Source: Candidatus Obscuribacterales bacterium
GTDB taxonomy: Bacteria; Cyanobacteriota; Vampirovibrionia; Obscuribacterales; Obscuribacteraceae
Assembly (NCBI GenBank): GCA_019752635.1
Contig: JAIELX010000116.1
Span: 1 to 64,000, forward strand
Direction of reading: 5' to 3'
Length of the DNA: 64,000 bases
Positions 53,801 through 61,472 of the stretch are shown here, piece after piece. A model generated the notes under the pieces. That model was not told the DNA's origin and made no database searches. It worked only from the letters and a program-made list of their open reading frames with translations. Position 1 is the first letter of the stretch, and every line of letters starts with the position of its first letter. A program made the translations under genes and the position numbers.

Positions 53801-54201
53801 AAGACCAGTCGGCTCGTCTCATCAGCTACCGCTTCCTCGGCATGGTATATGCCGAAACCGGGCGGTTAAGCGAAGCAGAGAAGATTGCACAAGAAGGACT
53901 AAAAGTATTTAAAGCAGGAAATTATCCGGCATTTTATGAAGCTTCGCTCAAACTAACTCTAGCCGAATGTTTTGCAGCAAAAGGAAAAAGAGCTGAAGCA
54001 CAAGAGTCTTTGGAACAAGTACGCAAACACTTTGAGAAGGAAACGTTCGGCAGCAACGGTGTCGGACCAACGATGCTTCTTTCCGCTAGTGCACTTGCGC
54101 GAGTCCACCGGAAACTCGGGCAGTCCGGCGAAGCGGCCCGATATGAAGAGCAAGCAAACGACTTACGCAAGAAATGGCATCTAGCTAGCAACCACGGGTA
54201 A
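50866..54201 (+). CDS. Large membrane-anchored Ser/Thr protein kinase with TPR-rich C-terminus
   Basis: 1111 aa. Glycine loop GFGGMGSVY (22-30), VAVK lysine (44), HRDLTPNN (136-143; Thr in place of Lys), DFG (157-159) and SPE. A transmembrane helix lies near 298-320. From about 370 to the end, repeated helices of TPR type occur (for example LTELKKAENAL, AQNFFEEALHRW, EAEKIAQEGLKVF). Such C-termini usually bind partner proteins. Single gene; a convergent hairpin follows the stop. Confidence 0.93.
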   Translation: MQPGDFVGQIIDDKYQIESLIGFGGMGSVYLCRHLELDRMVAVKLLLPELFNNAESVARFEREAQILSSIRHPNVVEFYSWGYWHSHPYLVMEYLQGESLRSWMDKQGKIAWKTAAVLGIAVCKALSALHNNGIVHRDLTPNNIFLLSDVTEIKLIDFGLARAVESAGKQTLTRTGALIGSVHYLSPEICEGKKAISQSDIYSLGCILYELIAGKKALDCDNPVGLVFKHANEYPPSLVSVANVPEVIDNIVFKAIRKPLTERYASADALEDDLEAVCTSEFSAVAIEKRKNSKQPKNPVVILATITTLSLFAITFVRLTTTKTQQDEWKAQYAPTNESAEIGHRDNGAIAVSVKSPTALNSVPYVISLVKAAKELMGSGQWQEALTELKKAENALSEPKTEKARGLRLTVLADLANTAYEMNNLHDATGYAKRSLAELEGKDDKVSRIFVIAALQQLGFVEKRRGKLQSAQNFFEEALHRWFESDQRFLRPAEQAQLAQLLLNAGKTADSVAMAATAVAAIAKSSSPTDKDCYDSAVATLVVGELKLGKLDHWNLLIEPQTRQLDAIRQVTIRECLGELLGSGVPWKNPAAAAHVLDNLLRSGMLEDETRLHALKIAALCKLSAKQDAEFTRLAKESIILHRKNPGKNGDLLPFLELLSIAPVSSRDAGTQKLVADVIMFADDGPNSTIKGNGNILNFLTEAMINSTKHALAQPAELESLLDKVILIHQQCKNPAEFTVGKLLEFCLAHHSANTAESTVNTIIKQEKNKFGSMNTRISRWDELLGPWYESNKNYDKAMAAYARCAKASPAGSPNQAQWFLDAARMAILLQDPHRKSFVAEAIASTDRIAQDTDKTQALRRLAEVLIALQDFEPASAAIEKALAIQKIRKPEQTSERLNLQLTKSTILIAKGRLKEAEGIANSILHDLPGIDKTLAAKENGGLRLRCLWNCLSAQLLQNDSKGAAKTSSELFMELKKTKDQSARLISYRFLGMVYAETGRLSEAEKIAQEGLKVFKAGNYPAFYEASLKLTLAECFAAKGKRAEAQESLEQVRKHFEKETFGSNGVGPTMLLSASALARVHRKLGQSGEAARYEEQANDLRKKWHLASNHG

Positions 54202-54235
54202 TAAGTATTCGAGGGCGTATAGTAGGATTGGGCAT

Positions 54236-54275
54236 AAGCAGAAAGGGTCGTCTTTGGAGACGCCCCTCTCTGCTT
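54236..54275. terminator. Bidirectional hairpin between convergent genes
   Basis: AAGCAGA...TCTGCTT outer arms with inner GGG-CGTCT / AGACG-CCC pairs. Between the kinase stop (54201) and the minus-strand stop at 54384. Confidence 0.6.
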
Positions 54276-54383
54276 GCGCTGTGGCGATGAGCGCATCGCT
54301 GCATTTGGTGCTCGCGCGCCTCGTTCCCAAAGCCAGGGCGCCCCCCGTCATGAGAACCGCACTCTTGCTGCATGGTCTCGATG

Positions 54384-55067
54384 TTACTTGCTTGCCGGAA
54401 GCTCCGCCTTGGCGTTGGCGGCTACCGTATCGTTGCGACTCCAGCGCCTCAAGAATAGGTGCGTGGGCACGAAGATCAGCGCGAACAGCGCCGCGCTGTA
54501 GACCGCCACGTAGAGATTCTGATCCATCCACGTCTGCGGTGTCGCGCCAACGCCGTAAACGAAGTTGACGTTCACAGGCAAGTGCGAACCAGCCGGTGCC
54601 GGCGGCGGCGGAATAAAGGCGTAACTGATGCCAATCAACGCAATCGCAACCGCGGTCCAGCTGAACAGCGCACGCCGATCATAGCCCATGCGGTAAACAC
54701 CGTAGAGCAAGACGAACGGCAACCAACCGTGGAAGAGCGACAGCAGCCGCGGTGCCAGCGGAGTGTCGGGATTGAACATGTAGGACGTCATCCCGAGCAA
54801 CTTGAAGCCGGCACATTCGCACGCCACATCCACCACCCAGATCAGCTGAGGCAGCACGATGCCGACGGCAGGAGCCGACACCAGCAACTTATTCCCGGTC
54901 CACATGCCGATCAGCGCGGAGAACAGCGCCACATCGCAGAAGAACAGGAAGTTGGTCGGTCCGTAAACGGACCAGTAGACCACCACCAGAACGATTGTCC
55001 AGGCGGTGCAAGCGAGCTTGAGCCACAGGGGAATCCCGGCGGCCTTGTTAGACGAAGTCGTCGTCAT
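54384..55067 (-). CDS. Hypothetical multi-pass membrane protein
   Basis: 227 aa with about six hydrophobic segments spread from residue 13 to 210. WYSVYG-like and FNPDTP loops are visible but no family is recognised. The overall pattern (aromatic helices, a PPPPAP loop near 165) resembles membrane proteins of unknown function rather than a transporter. GGGAG lies before the ATG at 55067. Confidence 0.65.
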   Translation of the reverse strand: MTTTSSNKAAGIPLWLKLACTAWTIVLVVVYWSVYGPTNFLFFCDVALFSALIGMWTGNKLLVSAPAVGIVLPQLIWVVDVACECAGFKLLGMTSYMFNPDTPLAPRLLSLFHGWLPFVLLYGVYRMGYDRRALFSWTAVAIALIGISYAFIPPPPAPAGSHLPVNVNFVYGVGATPQTWMDQNLYVAVYSAALFALIFVPTHLFLRRWSRNDTVAANAKAELPASK

Positions 55068-55251
55068 GGAGAAAAACTCCCGTCTCATAAAGCGACTGGT
55101 TCTTCCAGCCGAAGGACCCGAGTGCGCTTGCAATGCGCACCAGGGCTTGTCCATTTACACGAGACACACCAGCATAGGTGGTCCCGCGACCGGTAGCATC
55201 GCCAACCGGTCCATGTAGTACGGGGCGGTCTTCCGGACCGCAGAACCAGCG

Positions 55252-55282
55252 CCCGGGCGCCGGCTTCCAGCCGGCACCCGGG
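55252..55282 (-). terminator. Hairpin after permuted NlpC/P60-like gene
   Basis: CCCGGG-GCCGGC / GCCGGC-CCCGGG stem with TTCCA loop and one mismatch, 35 bp past the stop at 55316. Confidence 0.7.
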
Positions 55283-55315
55283 GCTTCGAGACTTCCGCAC
55301 ATGCGCACGCGCGGC

Positions 55316-56377
55316 TTACACCGGCGATTCGTACGATGACTGAACGCCGGTGTGAGTCCTTTCGAACTCTTCGCGGTGCGCTTCCGACAACAGCTCGAGC
55401 TTGGGATCGGACACGAAGCGAATCGGCATGATCGGGTTGAAGAACCCGGTGCCCAGACCAAGTAAGCCGGTGCCGTACTTGCGCAGCTTCACACCGTTCC
55501 GGCGGTACCACTCGATACAGCCGGCAACGCATGTCCAGCGGCCGGGACCGTAGACGCCGACAAAGAGCCCGACCCAGTCGTAGCCGTCCGCCTTAGTCTT
55601 CTTAATCAACCAGTTTTTGATCGAGCGCGGCAGCCACAGCTTGTTGATGAAAGCAGGACGCGCAGTGTTGACCTTCTCGATCCACTCGACGTTTTCCGCC
55701 ACCATTTGCTCGGCGATCTCTTGTCCGAGGGCAATCTGCTGCACACTGAGCGGCGTACGCAGGCGCATGACGATGTAGTCGCCCTTCCAAGTGCGTTTCG
55801 ACGTGACGGTCTCTACACGGTGAGTGAGCGCGCCCTTTTTCATGTAGGACGTGAACGTGTAGAGCTTACCGTCGGAACCGAGGAAGACCACTTCGCCGTG
55901 CCCGACGCTGTCGCGCAGCGTGTTTGCCATGTTGCCGCTGGTGAGAATCATGTCACCGGGACGCAATGCCAAGGGCGTGGGACTGATCCACGCCCCCTTC
56001 GGCAGCAGACCTCGTCCCATCTTCTCGAAGTTGGCGCGATTGCGACGATAGGCGATGTAGATCGCCAACCAGGCAACCACTTCCACGCCGGCGATGACGT
56101 GCATGGACCAGTGTCCGTTGCAGAACAGCGCGATCGCTGCCAGCAACAGTCCGAGAGTCGTTGGCACCAGAACTCGGAGCCGCGACATGCGGTCGAAGTA
56201 GGTGGTGAACAGCGACCGCAGCCAGAAAACCGTTAAGCCCAGCCAGCAGCCCCCGACGGCGAGCGCTCCGGACATGAGCGCCCAGTCAAGCTGTCCGAAG
56301 AGCAACTTGTAAGTAAGCCAGAAACAGACGATGTACAACGAGACGTTGATCGTCTTTAGAATGCGGAAATTGTTCAT
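55316..56377 (-). CDS. Four-helix membrane protein with C-terminal YiiX/NlpC-P60-like domain
   Basis: 353 aa. Four hydrophobic helices (about 10-28, 35-55, 68-88, 92-110), then a soluble domain. That domain begins GDMILTSGN and GHGEVVFLG with a candidate His, and ends WTCVAGCIEWY with a candidate Cys. This order fits the permuted papain-like (YiiX/NlpC-P60) amidase group, but the match is weak. Likely faces the cytoplasm or periplasm depending on topology. A GAGGAAAGG stretch precedes the ATG. Confidence 0.55.
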   Translation of the reverse strand: MNNFRILKTINVSLYIVCFWLTYKLLFGQLDWALMSGALAVGGCWLGLTVFWLRSLFTTYFDRMSRLRVLVPTTLGLLLAAIALFCNGHWSMHVIAGVEVVAWLAIYIAYRRNRANFEKMGRGLLPKGAWISPTPLALRPGDMILTSGNMANTLRDSVGHGEVVFLGSDGKLYTFTSYMKKGALTHRVETVTSKRTWKGDYIVMRLRTPLSVQQIALGQEIAEQMVAENVEWIEKVNTARPAFINKLWLPRSIKNWLIKKTKADGYDWVGLFVGVYGPGRWTCVAGCIEWYRRNGVKLRKYGTGLLGLGTGFFNPIMPIRFVSDPKLELLSEAHREEFERTHTGVQSSYESPV

Positions 56378-56466
56378 TGGAACCTTTCCTCGGGCAGTGG
56401 ATTCCACTGAATCGCCCGGATGTGTTTGAGTTCGCCTGCCGCCGGCAGGACGATTTAGAATGGAAG

Positions 56467-56494
56467 CACCGCCCTGCTGATGCGAACAGAGCGG
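56467..56494 (-). terminator. Hairpin after nucleoside hydrolase gene 1
   Basis: CACCGC / GCGGTG arms with a long loop, past the stop at 56541. Confidence 0.4.
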
Positions 56495-56540
56495 TGTCGA
56501 GCGATCAGACCAAGTCTGCGCCCCTTGTATGCCTGTTGCC

Positions 56541-57632
56541 TTAGGGCACCATTATCGGCGCTTGTATCGGCGATACCACAACATCCTCACCAAGCGCGCC
56601 AGTGAGGTTTTCGAGCAAGAACTCGATAACAGCTTCTCGGTCTTTCACGCCCGTATTGTTCGGCGACACGCCAATCACACGGTGAGAGACCCCGTTAACC
56701 AGCACCACGTGCGGTGCATACAATCTCTGGCAGAGCTCCGGAATTGCTGCCAATAGCGCCATGGGATCGGCAGCTACAGCATCACATACCAGGTCAATGA
56801 TCGAATCGGCAGCGGTGCGCTCCTGCCCCTTACCACCGCAGAAGGTTTTGAGGAATAACTCGCGATTCCATCGCGCAGGCAATCCGTCATGTTCGAGCGC
56901 CCCCGGCGGCGAGTTTACCGCGCGCCAGAAATCGTTGATGAACGCCTCGTAACTACTTCCCAGATGCTTGCCGACCGGGTGACCGGTCTGAGCTAATGTC
57001 TGGTAAAGCGCACGAGGAACCTTGCAAGTGTATGTCGCGTATCGCGTAAGCACGGTCATCGGAATGCCGATCTCTTGCAACTTGCGATAGAGGAAGCGCG
57101 ACGCCATCACGTCGTAGTGGTTATTGACCGCCGAGTCCGGAGTCATGTATCCATCGGCGTCGAGCGCAACCTCGTCACCGTGATGCACGACACCACCCAT
57201 GATTACCACCGATGAAACCTTCGCACGCACCAATGCTTCATGCTTGTGCAATAGCGCTGCCGCATCGGTCAATGCGGAAACCAGAAGCAGCGTGATGCTG
57301 CCGTCCGCTGCCTGCTCCAGACTGGAGTGCAGCAGCTTGGCACCATCGACCACTTCCAACTCACTGCTGAGGTGAGCGATACGCAGCAGCTCTACTTCGG
57401 ACTGAACCGGAAGGCTGACAACACCTGTACCGACACCTACCGGCACGCCGGGCAATCCCACTGCCTTGAGCGTGCCGCGCGCCAGCCGCGCTCGCAATGC
57501 AGACGGCATCAGATTGCATACCACGGCAACCACTTCGGCGAGTTGATTCTTGACCAAGCGCGAAAGGACGAGGAGCATTTCCTCGTCGTCCAGAGCTTTT
57601 CCAGGATCGGTTATGACAATGAGTTTAGGCAT
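56541..57632 (-). CDS. Nucleoside hydrolase-like protein 1
   Basis: 363 aa. ITDPGKALDDEEM near residue 6-18 is the N-terminal Asp cluster of inosine-uridine nucleoside hydrolases, here with an inserted Ala-Leu between GK and DD. A later DAAALL helix and VIMGGVV match the calcium-site and substrate loops. Such enzymes cleave the N-glycosidic bond of ribonucleosides. The altered Asp cluster may change specificity. It sits about 150 bp from a second, more divergent relative. Confidence 0.75.
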   Translation of the reverse strand: MPKLIVITDPGKALDDEEMLLVLSRLVKNQLAEVVAVVCNLMPSALRARLARGTLKAVGLPGVPVGVGTGVVSLPVQSEVELLRIAHLSSELEVVDGAKLLHSSLEQAADGSITLLLVSALTDAAALLHKHEALVRAKVSSVVIMGGVVHHGDEVALDADGYMTPDSAVNNHYDVMASRFLYRKLQEIGIPMTVLTRYATYTCKVPRALYQTLAQTGHPVGKHLGSSYEAFINDFWRAVNSPPGALEHDGLPARWNRELFLKTFCGGKGQERTAADSIIDLVCDAVAADPMALLAAIPELCQRLYAPHVVLVNGVSHRVIGVSPNNTGVKDREAVIEFLLENLTGALGEDVVVSPIQAPIMVP

Positions 57633-57728
57633 GAAGTAGCCCCCACCTCGTCGACCGCGATTTATCCTACGGCATAACGTCTGTCGAAAAAAGAGTCTCG
57701 GTCTCCCACAGTTACGCTATTTGACTGC

Positions 57729-57779
57729 GCCGGTGCCGCATCCGCAAGTGCTTGCGCATTGCAGAATTGCGGCACCGGC
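57729..57779 (-). terminator. Y-shaped hairpin after nucleoside hydrolase gene 2
   Basis: Outer arms GCCGGTGCCGCA / TGCGGCACCGGC enclose an inner CGCAAG-TG-CTTGCG hairpin. Just past the stop at 57802. Confidence 0.65.
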
Positions 57780-57801
57780 TCTACAGTCTGTTAGCGCCTG
57801 C

Positions 57802-58851
57802 TTAAACCGAGAGGCACTTCTTCAGCGCGTCGAGGTATTTGGCGGCTCCACCTTCCTTCAGCGAAAGCCCCGCGTAACGAGTGCTCGGCTTGTCCGTTTT
57901 GGTCATGAGCACCTTGCCCCAATCCTTGTAATCTCGGTACAGGTGCGGCACCGAGGTGATTTCCACCGGCACGACCTCGTAGATGCCGTTGCGCAGCTCG
58001 TCGTCGAGGCTGAACGTGGCGACCAGGTCGTGGATGAAAATCCATTCATCCGGATTCTTTTCCTGCCGCGGTCGAACCGCAGCGTCGTACCAGAGCGCGT
58101 ACAGGTTGTAGAGCGCCCGGCTGCCGGAGTTCTGCGGCAGGTAAGCCAGCAGCGATTGCGCGTTCTGGAATCCAATCTCCTTCACGCGCGTCACCTCAGA
58201 CGGCATCAGGTAGATCGGGCAGTCCAGCCCATACAGCACTTCGTGCGCAGCGTGCGGGTCACACGCCACGTTGAACTGCAGCGCACCACGCGGCGCGTCG
58301 CCCATCTGCATGAGCTGCACAGTGCCCCATGTCGCGTACATCGCATGCACGCTTTTCAGTCGGGTCGAAACCTCGGGGCATCGCACCAGCACCTGGTGCA
58401 ATCCCGTCATCGGACCGCCGACCGCGATGTCGCAAGAACCCGCGTCCATGTCCATCATCAGGCGGCACAGATCCTCTTGCGGCTCCAGCTCGCTGTGGCG
58501 AATCGCCGCGAGAGGGTCCACGTCCAGGAACTTGTAGTACTCGCTGAAGTGGATGTGGTGCGGCACCAGGGTGCGAGGCGCGATACCACCGTCATAGATA
58601 CGCAGATTCTTGACGCCGAAGTGCCGCAGGAAATTCGTCAGGCGCATCGCAGACGCTTCTTGCGCCATGCGAGACGACACCATATCAAAATCCCACAGCT
58701 TGCATTCTTTGGTTGCGTTGAACTTGACCGGTCGCCCCGTGAGACACAGGTGAATGTTGGCGTCCGGGTTAAGGCGCGCCAGCGCAATCACCATCACGAA
58801 GTTATCCGGGTCCGGCGCGTCGATAAACGCGACGATGTTTTTCTTTGCCAT
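57802..58851 (-). CDS. Nucleoside hydrolase-like protein 2
   Basis: 349 aa, starting MAKKNIVAFIDAPDPDNF at 58851. VGGPMTGLHQVL (family: ALGPLTN) and NVACDPHAAHEVL (family: N-x-DPEAA) keep the order of nucleoside hydrolase motifs, while the N-terminal Asp cluster is reduced to DAPDPDN. It may hydrolyse nicotinamide riboside-like or other ribosides, or have lost activity. Own hairpin; adjacent to a Nudix gene upstream. Confidence 0.65.
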   Translation of the reverse strand: MAKKNIVAFIDAPDPDNFVMVIALARLNPDANIHLCLTGRPVKFNATKECKLWDFDMVSSRMAQEASAMRLTNFLRHFGVKNLRIYDGGIAPRTLVPHHIHFSEYYKFLDVDPLAAIRHSELEPQEDLCRLMMDMDAGSCDIAVGGPMTGLHQVLVRCPEVSTRLKSVHAMYATWGTVQLMQMGDAPRGALQFNVACDPHAAHEVLYGLDCPIYLMPSEVTRVKEIGFQNAQSLLAYLPQNSGSRALYNLYALWYDAAVRPRQEKNPDEWIFIHDLVATFSLDDELRNGIYEVVPVEITSVPHLYRDYKDWGKVLMTKTDKPSTRYAGLSLKEGGAAKYLDALKKCLSV

Positions 58852-58957
58852 GTGGACCCCTTGCGCCGCTTCTCGATGAAGCGCGCGCTTACGTTTTGCG
58901 TTGAAGTGGAGAGAGCCCGGCATCATTACCGGGCTCGTTATCGCGAAGCGGCGCGCG

Positions 58958-58976
58958 ACACGGCGAGGAGCCGTGT
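58958..58976 (-). terminator. Hairpin after Nudix gene 2
   Basis: ACACGGC / GCCGTGT stem with a GAGGA loop, about 70 bp past the stop at 59045. Confidence 0.5.
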
Positions 58977-59044
58977 TCGGACACCGTCGTTGACGCGCGG
59001 ATGCGACCGACGCTTGCGGAGGGCGCCGGAGCGCCTAAAATAAA

Positions 59045-60010
59045 TTACTTCGCCGCAACAACAGCGGGGGCGCGCTTGAGCGCTTCCCGCAAGAGGTCCT
59101 CGTGGTCGAACGCGATCTTGCCGGACAACACCTCGTCCACCGGCACGAAGCCGGCGCTGCCGGGCTTGGCGTCGTCGCCGGCCTTGGCTGCCGCCAGAAC
59201 CGCGGACTTCTGATCGGCCGGCACGAACCAGGCATAGCCGTGGTCGATAACGTGCCCGCGCTCGTCACGCGTCGGCTTGGAGCGTACGTCGATCAGCACC
59301 AGCTCTTCCGGCTTCGGATGGAGATGGCACTCTTCGCCCAGCTCACGAGCGGCGCACGTCGGCAGGTCTTCCAGATGGATGTTCAGGAAGCCGCCGGGCA
59401 GGCTGGTGAAGTCCTTGAACGGGTTGCGGTCGCGCACGATGCGCAGCACCTTCGCGTCCGGCGTGCCGGCGTCGACGAGCACCACGGTGGTCGTGGTCGA
59501 GTCGCACTTCGGGTACGCGTACATCATGTGACGACGCTGCTTCACCAGCGGGGTGAGCGCGCCGACCACAGCCAGCTGCACGACGCCGTAGAAAGTCCAG
59601 CCGCCATCCGGCGGATTGTGCTGGTGCTTCAGGCCTTCGTTCCACTCGACGAACAGCGGACGCAGCTCGGTCGGGTTCTCGAAGGCATCGACCACCAGAA
59701 TGAAGTCCTGGTCTCGGCCGGCCAGCAGAACCACCGCCTTGCGCAACTGCTCGGGCGTGGGATTGCCGCCGATCAGCATGACAGTGTCGTCGGGCACTTG
59801 CTGGATCGGGAACTCCCTGTCCCCCATGAACCCTTCCGGCGGACCGACGAGGTCGGCCTCGGTGTAGGCTTTCAACCCGGTGTTGCGGCCCATGTTGACC
59901 AGTTTGTCGATCGCCGGCGTGTCGGTCTTGACCGGAGGCACGCAGGTGGGCGTATCGGCACCGGCAACGGTGGGACGATTCAGGATGAGGGTTGCGAACG
60001 TTCGTTTCAT
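59045..60010 (-). CDS. Nudix hydrolase with large N-terminal domain
   Basis: 321 aa. The Nudix box GGFLNIHLED...ARELGEEC lies near residues 215-238, with one extra residue between G and E. The first 130 residues (AFENPTELRPLF, GGNPTPEQLRKA) are an unrecognised alpha/beta domain that might bind nucleotide. Cuts X-diphosphate-nucleoside bonds; ADP-ribose or NAD(H) are possible substrates. An AGGAC site precedes the ATG. Context with nucleoside hydrolases suggests nucleotide turnover. Confidence 0.75.
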   Translation of the reverse strand: MKRTFATLILNRPTVAGADTPTCVPPVKTDTPAIDKLVNMGRNTGLKAYTEADLVGPPEGFMGDREFPIQQVPDDTVMLIGGNPTPEQLRKAVVLLAGRDQDFILVVDAFENPTELRPLFVEWNEGLKHQHNPPDGGWTFYGVVQLAVVGALTPLVKQRRHMMYAYPKCDSTTTTVVLVDAGTPDAKVLRIVRDRNPFKDFTSLPGGFLNIHLEDLPTCAARELGEECHLHPKPEELVLIDVRSKPTRDERGHVIDHGYAWFVPADQKSAVLAAAKAGDDAKPGSAGFVPVDEVLSGKIAFDHEDLLREALKRAPAVVAAK

Positions 60011-60064
60011 TTACGTTGTCCTAAAATGTCGGCATGAGGCCGAACTTATTGTATTTGGAAGAAG

Positions 60065-60079
60065 CGGTCGGAGCGACCG
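60065..60079 (-). terminator. Hairpin after tldE
   Basis: CGGTCG-GAG-CGACCG, about 35 bp past the stop at 60114. Confidence 0.5.
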
Positions 60080-60113
60080 TGCCCCGATTCCATGTCTGTG
60101 GCACGCGCCTAAA

Positions 60114-61463
60114 TCAAAACGTTGTGGTGGAAGCAAAGTTGAACTGCTCCACCTTCATCGCGGGCATGACGTTAGGAGCGCCTTCCTCACCGGCGGTGCG
60201 CTCAGATGGTCCGAGTTCAACCACGTGGTTGAGCATCTCAATGAGGCTTTGATTGAAACGCAGGTTTTTCACGGCGCGCACCAGCGAGCCGTTCTCCACC
60301 AGAAAAGTACCATCGCGAGTCATACCGGTGACAATCTTGCTGGTCTGGTCGACTTCGCGAACATACCAGACACGCGTCAGCAAAATTGCGCGTTCGGTCC
60401 GGGCGATAATGTCTTCCAGCGATCGGTTGCCACCGCAAACGATGATGTTGGAGGCCACTTCACCATCTGTGTTCGGCTCTGCTAATCCGTGGCCGGTAGG
60501 CTCGACGCCGGACTTGCTAGCACTGCGGCGACCGTAGACCAGCGACTGCACCACTCCATCTTTGACGAGATCGACCGCTTGCCGCAGCTGTCCTTCGCCA
60601 TCGAATGGTGCACCGGACTGCGACGGATGATAAACATCGTCTCGGATGGAGATGTTCTTGCCGAACATCTGCGTCCCGAGTTTACCCAGGAAGCAGGAGA
60701 GCTTGTCGTTGTAGCTGGTGCCTGAGAAGTCGCTCCAGAGGAAGGCGAGCAAATCGAGCACCGCCGACGGTTCCAGAATTACCGTGTATTTACCGGGAGG
60801 AATCTCCACCGGATTGACATTACTCACGGCTTTTCCAGCCGCCCTCAGCGCCAATTCATCGACATCCAGGTCGTTGAAGCTGAGCTGATGCGCTTTGCTC
60901 CACCCAGTGGCGTCGCCACCACTCATGGTGATAGAACAGTAGGCTTCCGTTTCGCTATGGAACTGGTACAAGCCACGCGAGTTGCCTATGGCTTGAGTGA
61001 TAGCACCCGTGGCCACTTCACCGGAAGCGGAGAGCTTGCACTCTTTCGCTACCGAGATAATGCGACGCACGGCGTCGGCCCTGCCATCAGCACTCATGCG
61101 AGCGGTGTCTTTGCAAAAGCGATGCACCGGAGTGATCTTCTTTCGTCCCTTGCCGGGCAATGGCAACGTATCCGGATCTGCAGCCAGATAAGACGCGGCC
61201 GTCAAGGCATCGTCCACCAAGCGTCGCACCGCCGCCGGCGCGAGATTGTCCGAACTGAGTCGCACTTGCCGCCCGTTCTTCATTAGTCGCACCGACACTT
61301 CCGTGCACGGACGACATTGGTTCTGCGTCATCGCATTGACAGCGAAGCGCGAACTGGAGAGATCGTTGCTGGTCACGGTGACTTCCGTGCCCTGCGCTTT
61401 GCCCTTGGCGTAGTCGAGGGCCAGGTCGATGATTCCGGCGATTTTTGATTCGTTCAGTGACAT
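60114..61463 (-). CDS. pmbA: TldE/PmbA-like metalloprotease subunit
   Basis: 449 aa. TldE features: PFDGEGQLRQAV near 290, and the C-terminal GxFLVENG-like segment that is shared with TldD. It lacks the HExxxH of TldD, as expected for the non-catalytic partner. TldD and TldE form a zinc heteroprotease that trims peptides such as microcin precursors and CcdA. A perfect AGGAGGT lies 6 bp before the ATG, which is 10 bp after the TldD stop: one operon. Confidence 0.85.
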   Translation of the reverse strand: MSLNESKIAGIIDLALDYAKGKAQGTEVTVTSNDLSSSRFAVNAMTQNQCRPCTEVSVRLMKNGRQVRLSSDNLAPAAVRRLVDDALTAASYLAADPDTLPLPGKGRKKITPVHRFCKDTARMSADGRADAVRRIISVAKECKLSASGEVATGAITQAIGNSRGLYQFHSETEAYCSITMSGGDATGWSKAHQLSFNDLDVDELALRAAGKAVSNVNPVEIPPGKYTVILEPSAVLDLLAFLWSDFSGTSYNDKLSCFLGKLGTQMFGKNISIRDDVYHPSQSGAPFDGEGQLRQAVDLVKDGVVQSLVYGRRSASKSGVEPTGHGLAEPNTDGEVASNIIVCGGNRSLEDIIARTERAILLTRVWYVREVDQTSKIVTGMTRDGTFLVENGSLVRAVKNLRFNQSLIEMLNHVVELGPSERTAGEEGAPNVMPAMKVEQFNFASTTTF

Positions 61464-61472
61464 GGTTACCTC

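Noticed and set aside
57721-60037. Plus-strand ORFs opposite the nucleoside hydrolase and Nudix genes
   Set aside because: Same codon-bias effect; the reverse strand has motif-bearing proteins with good start sites.
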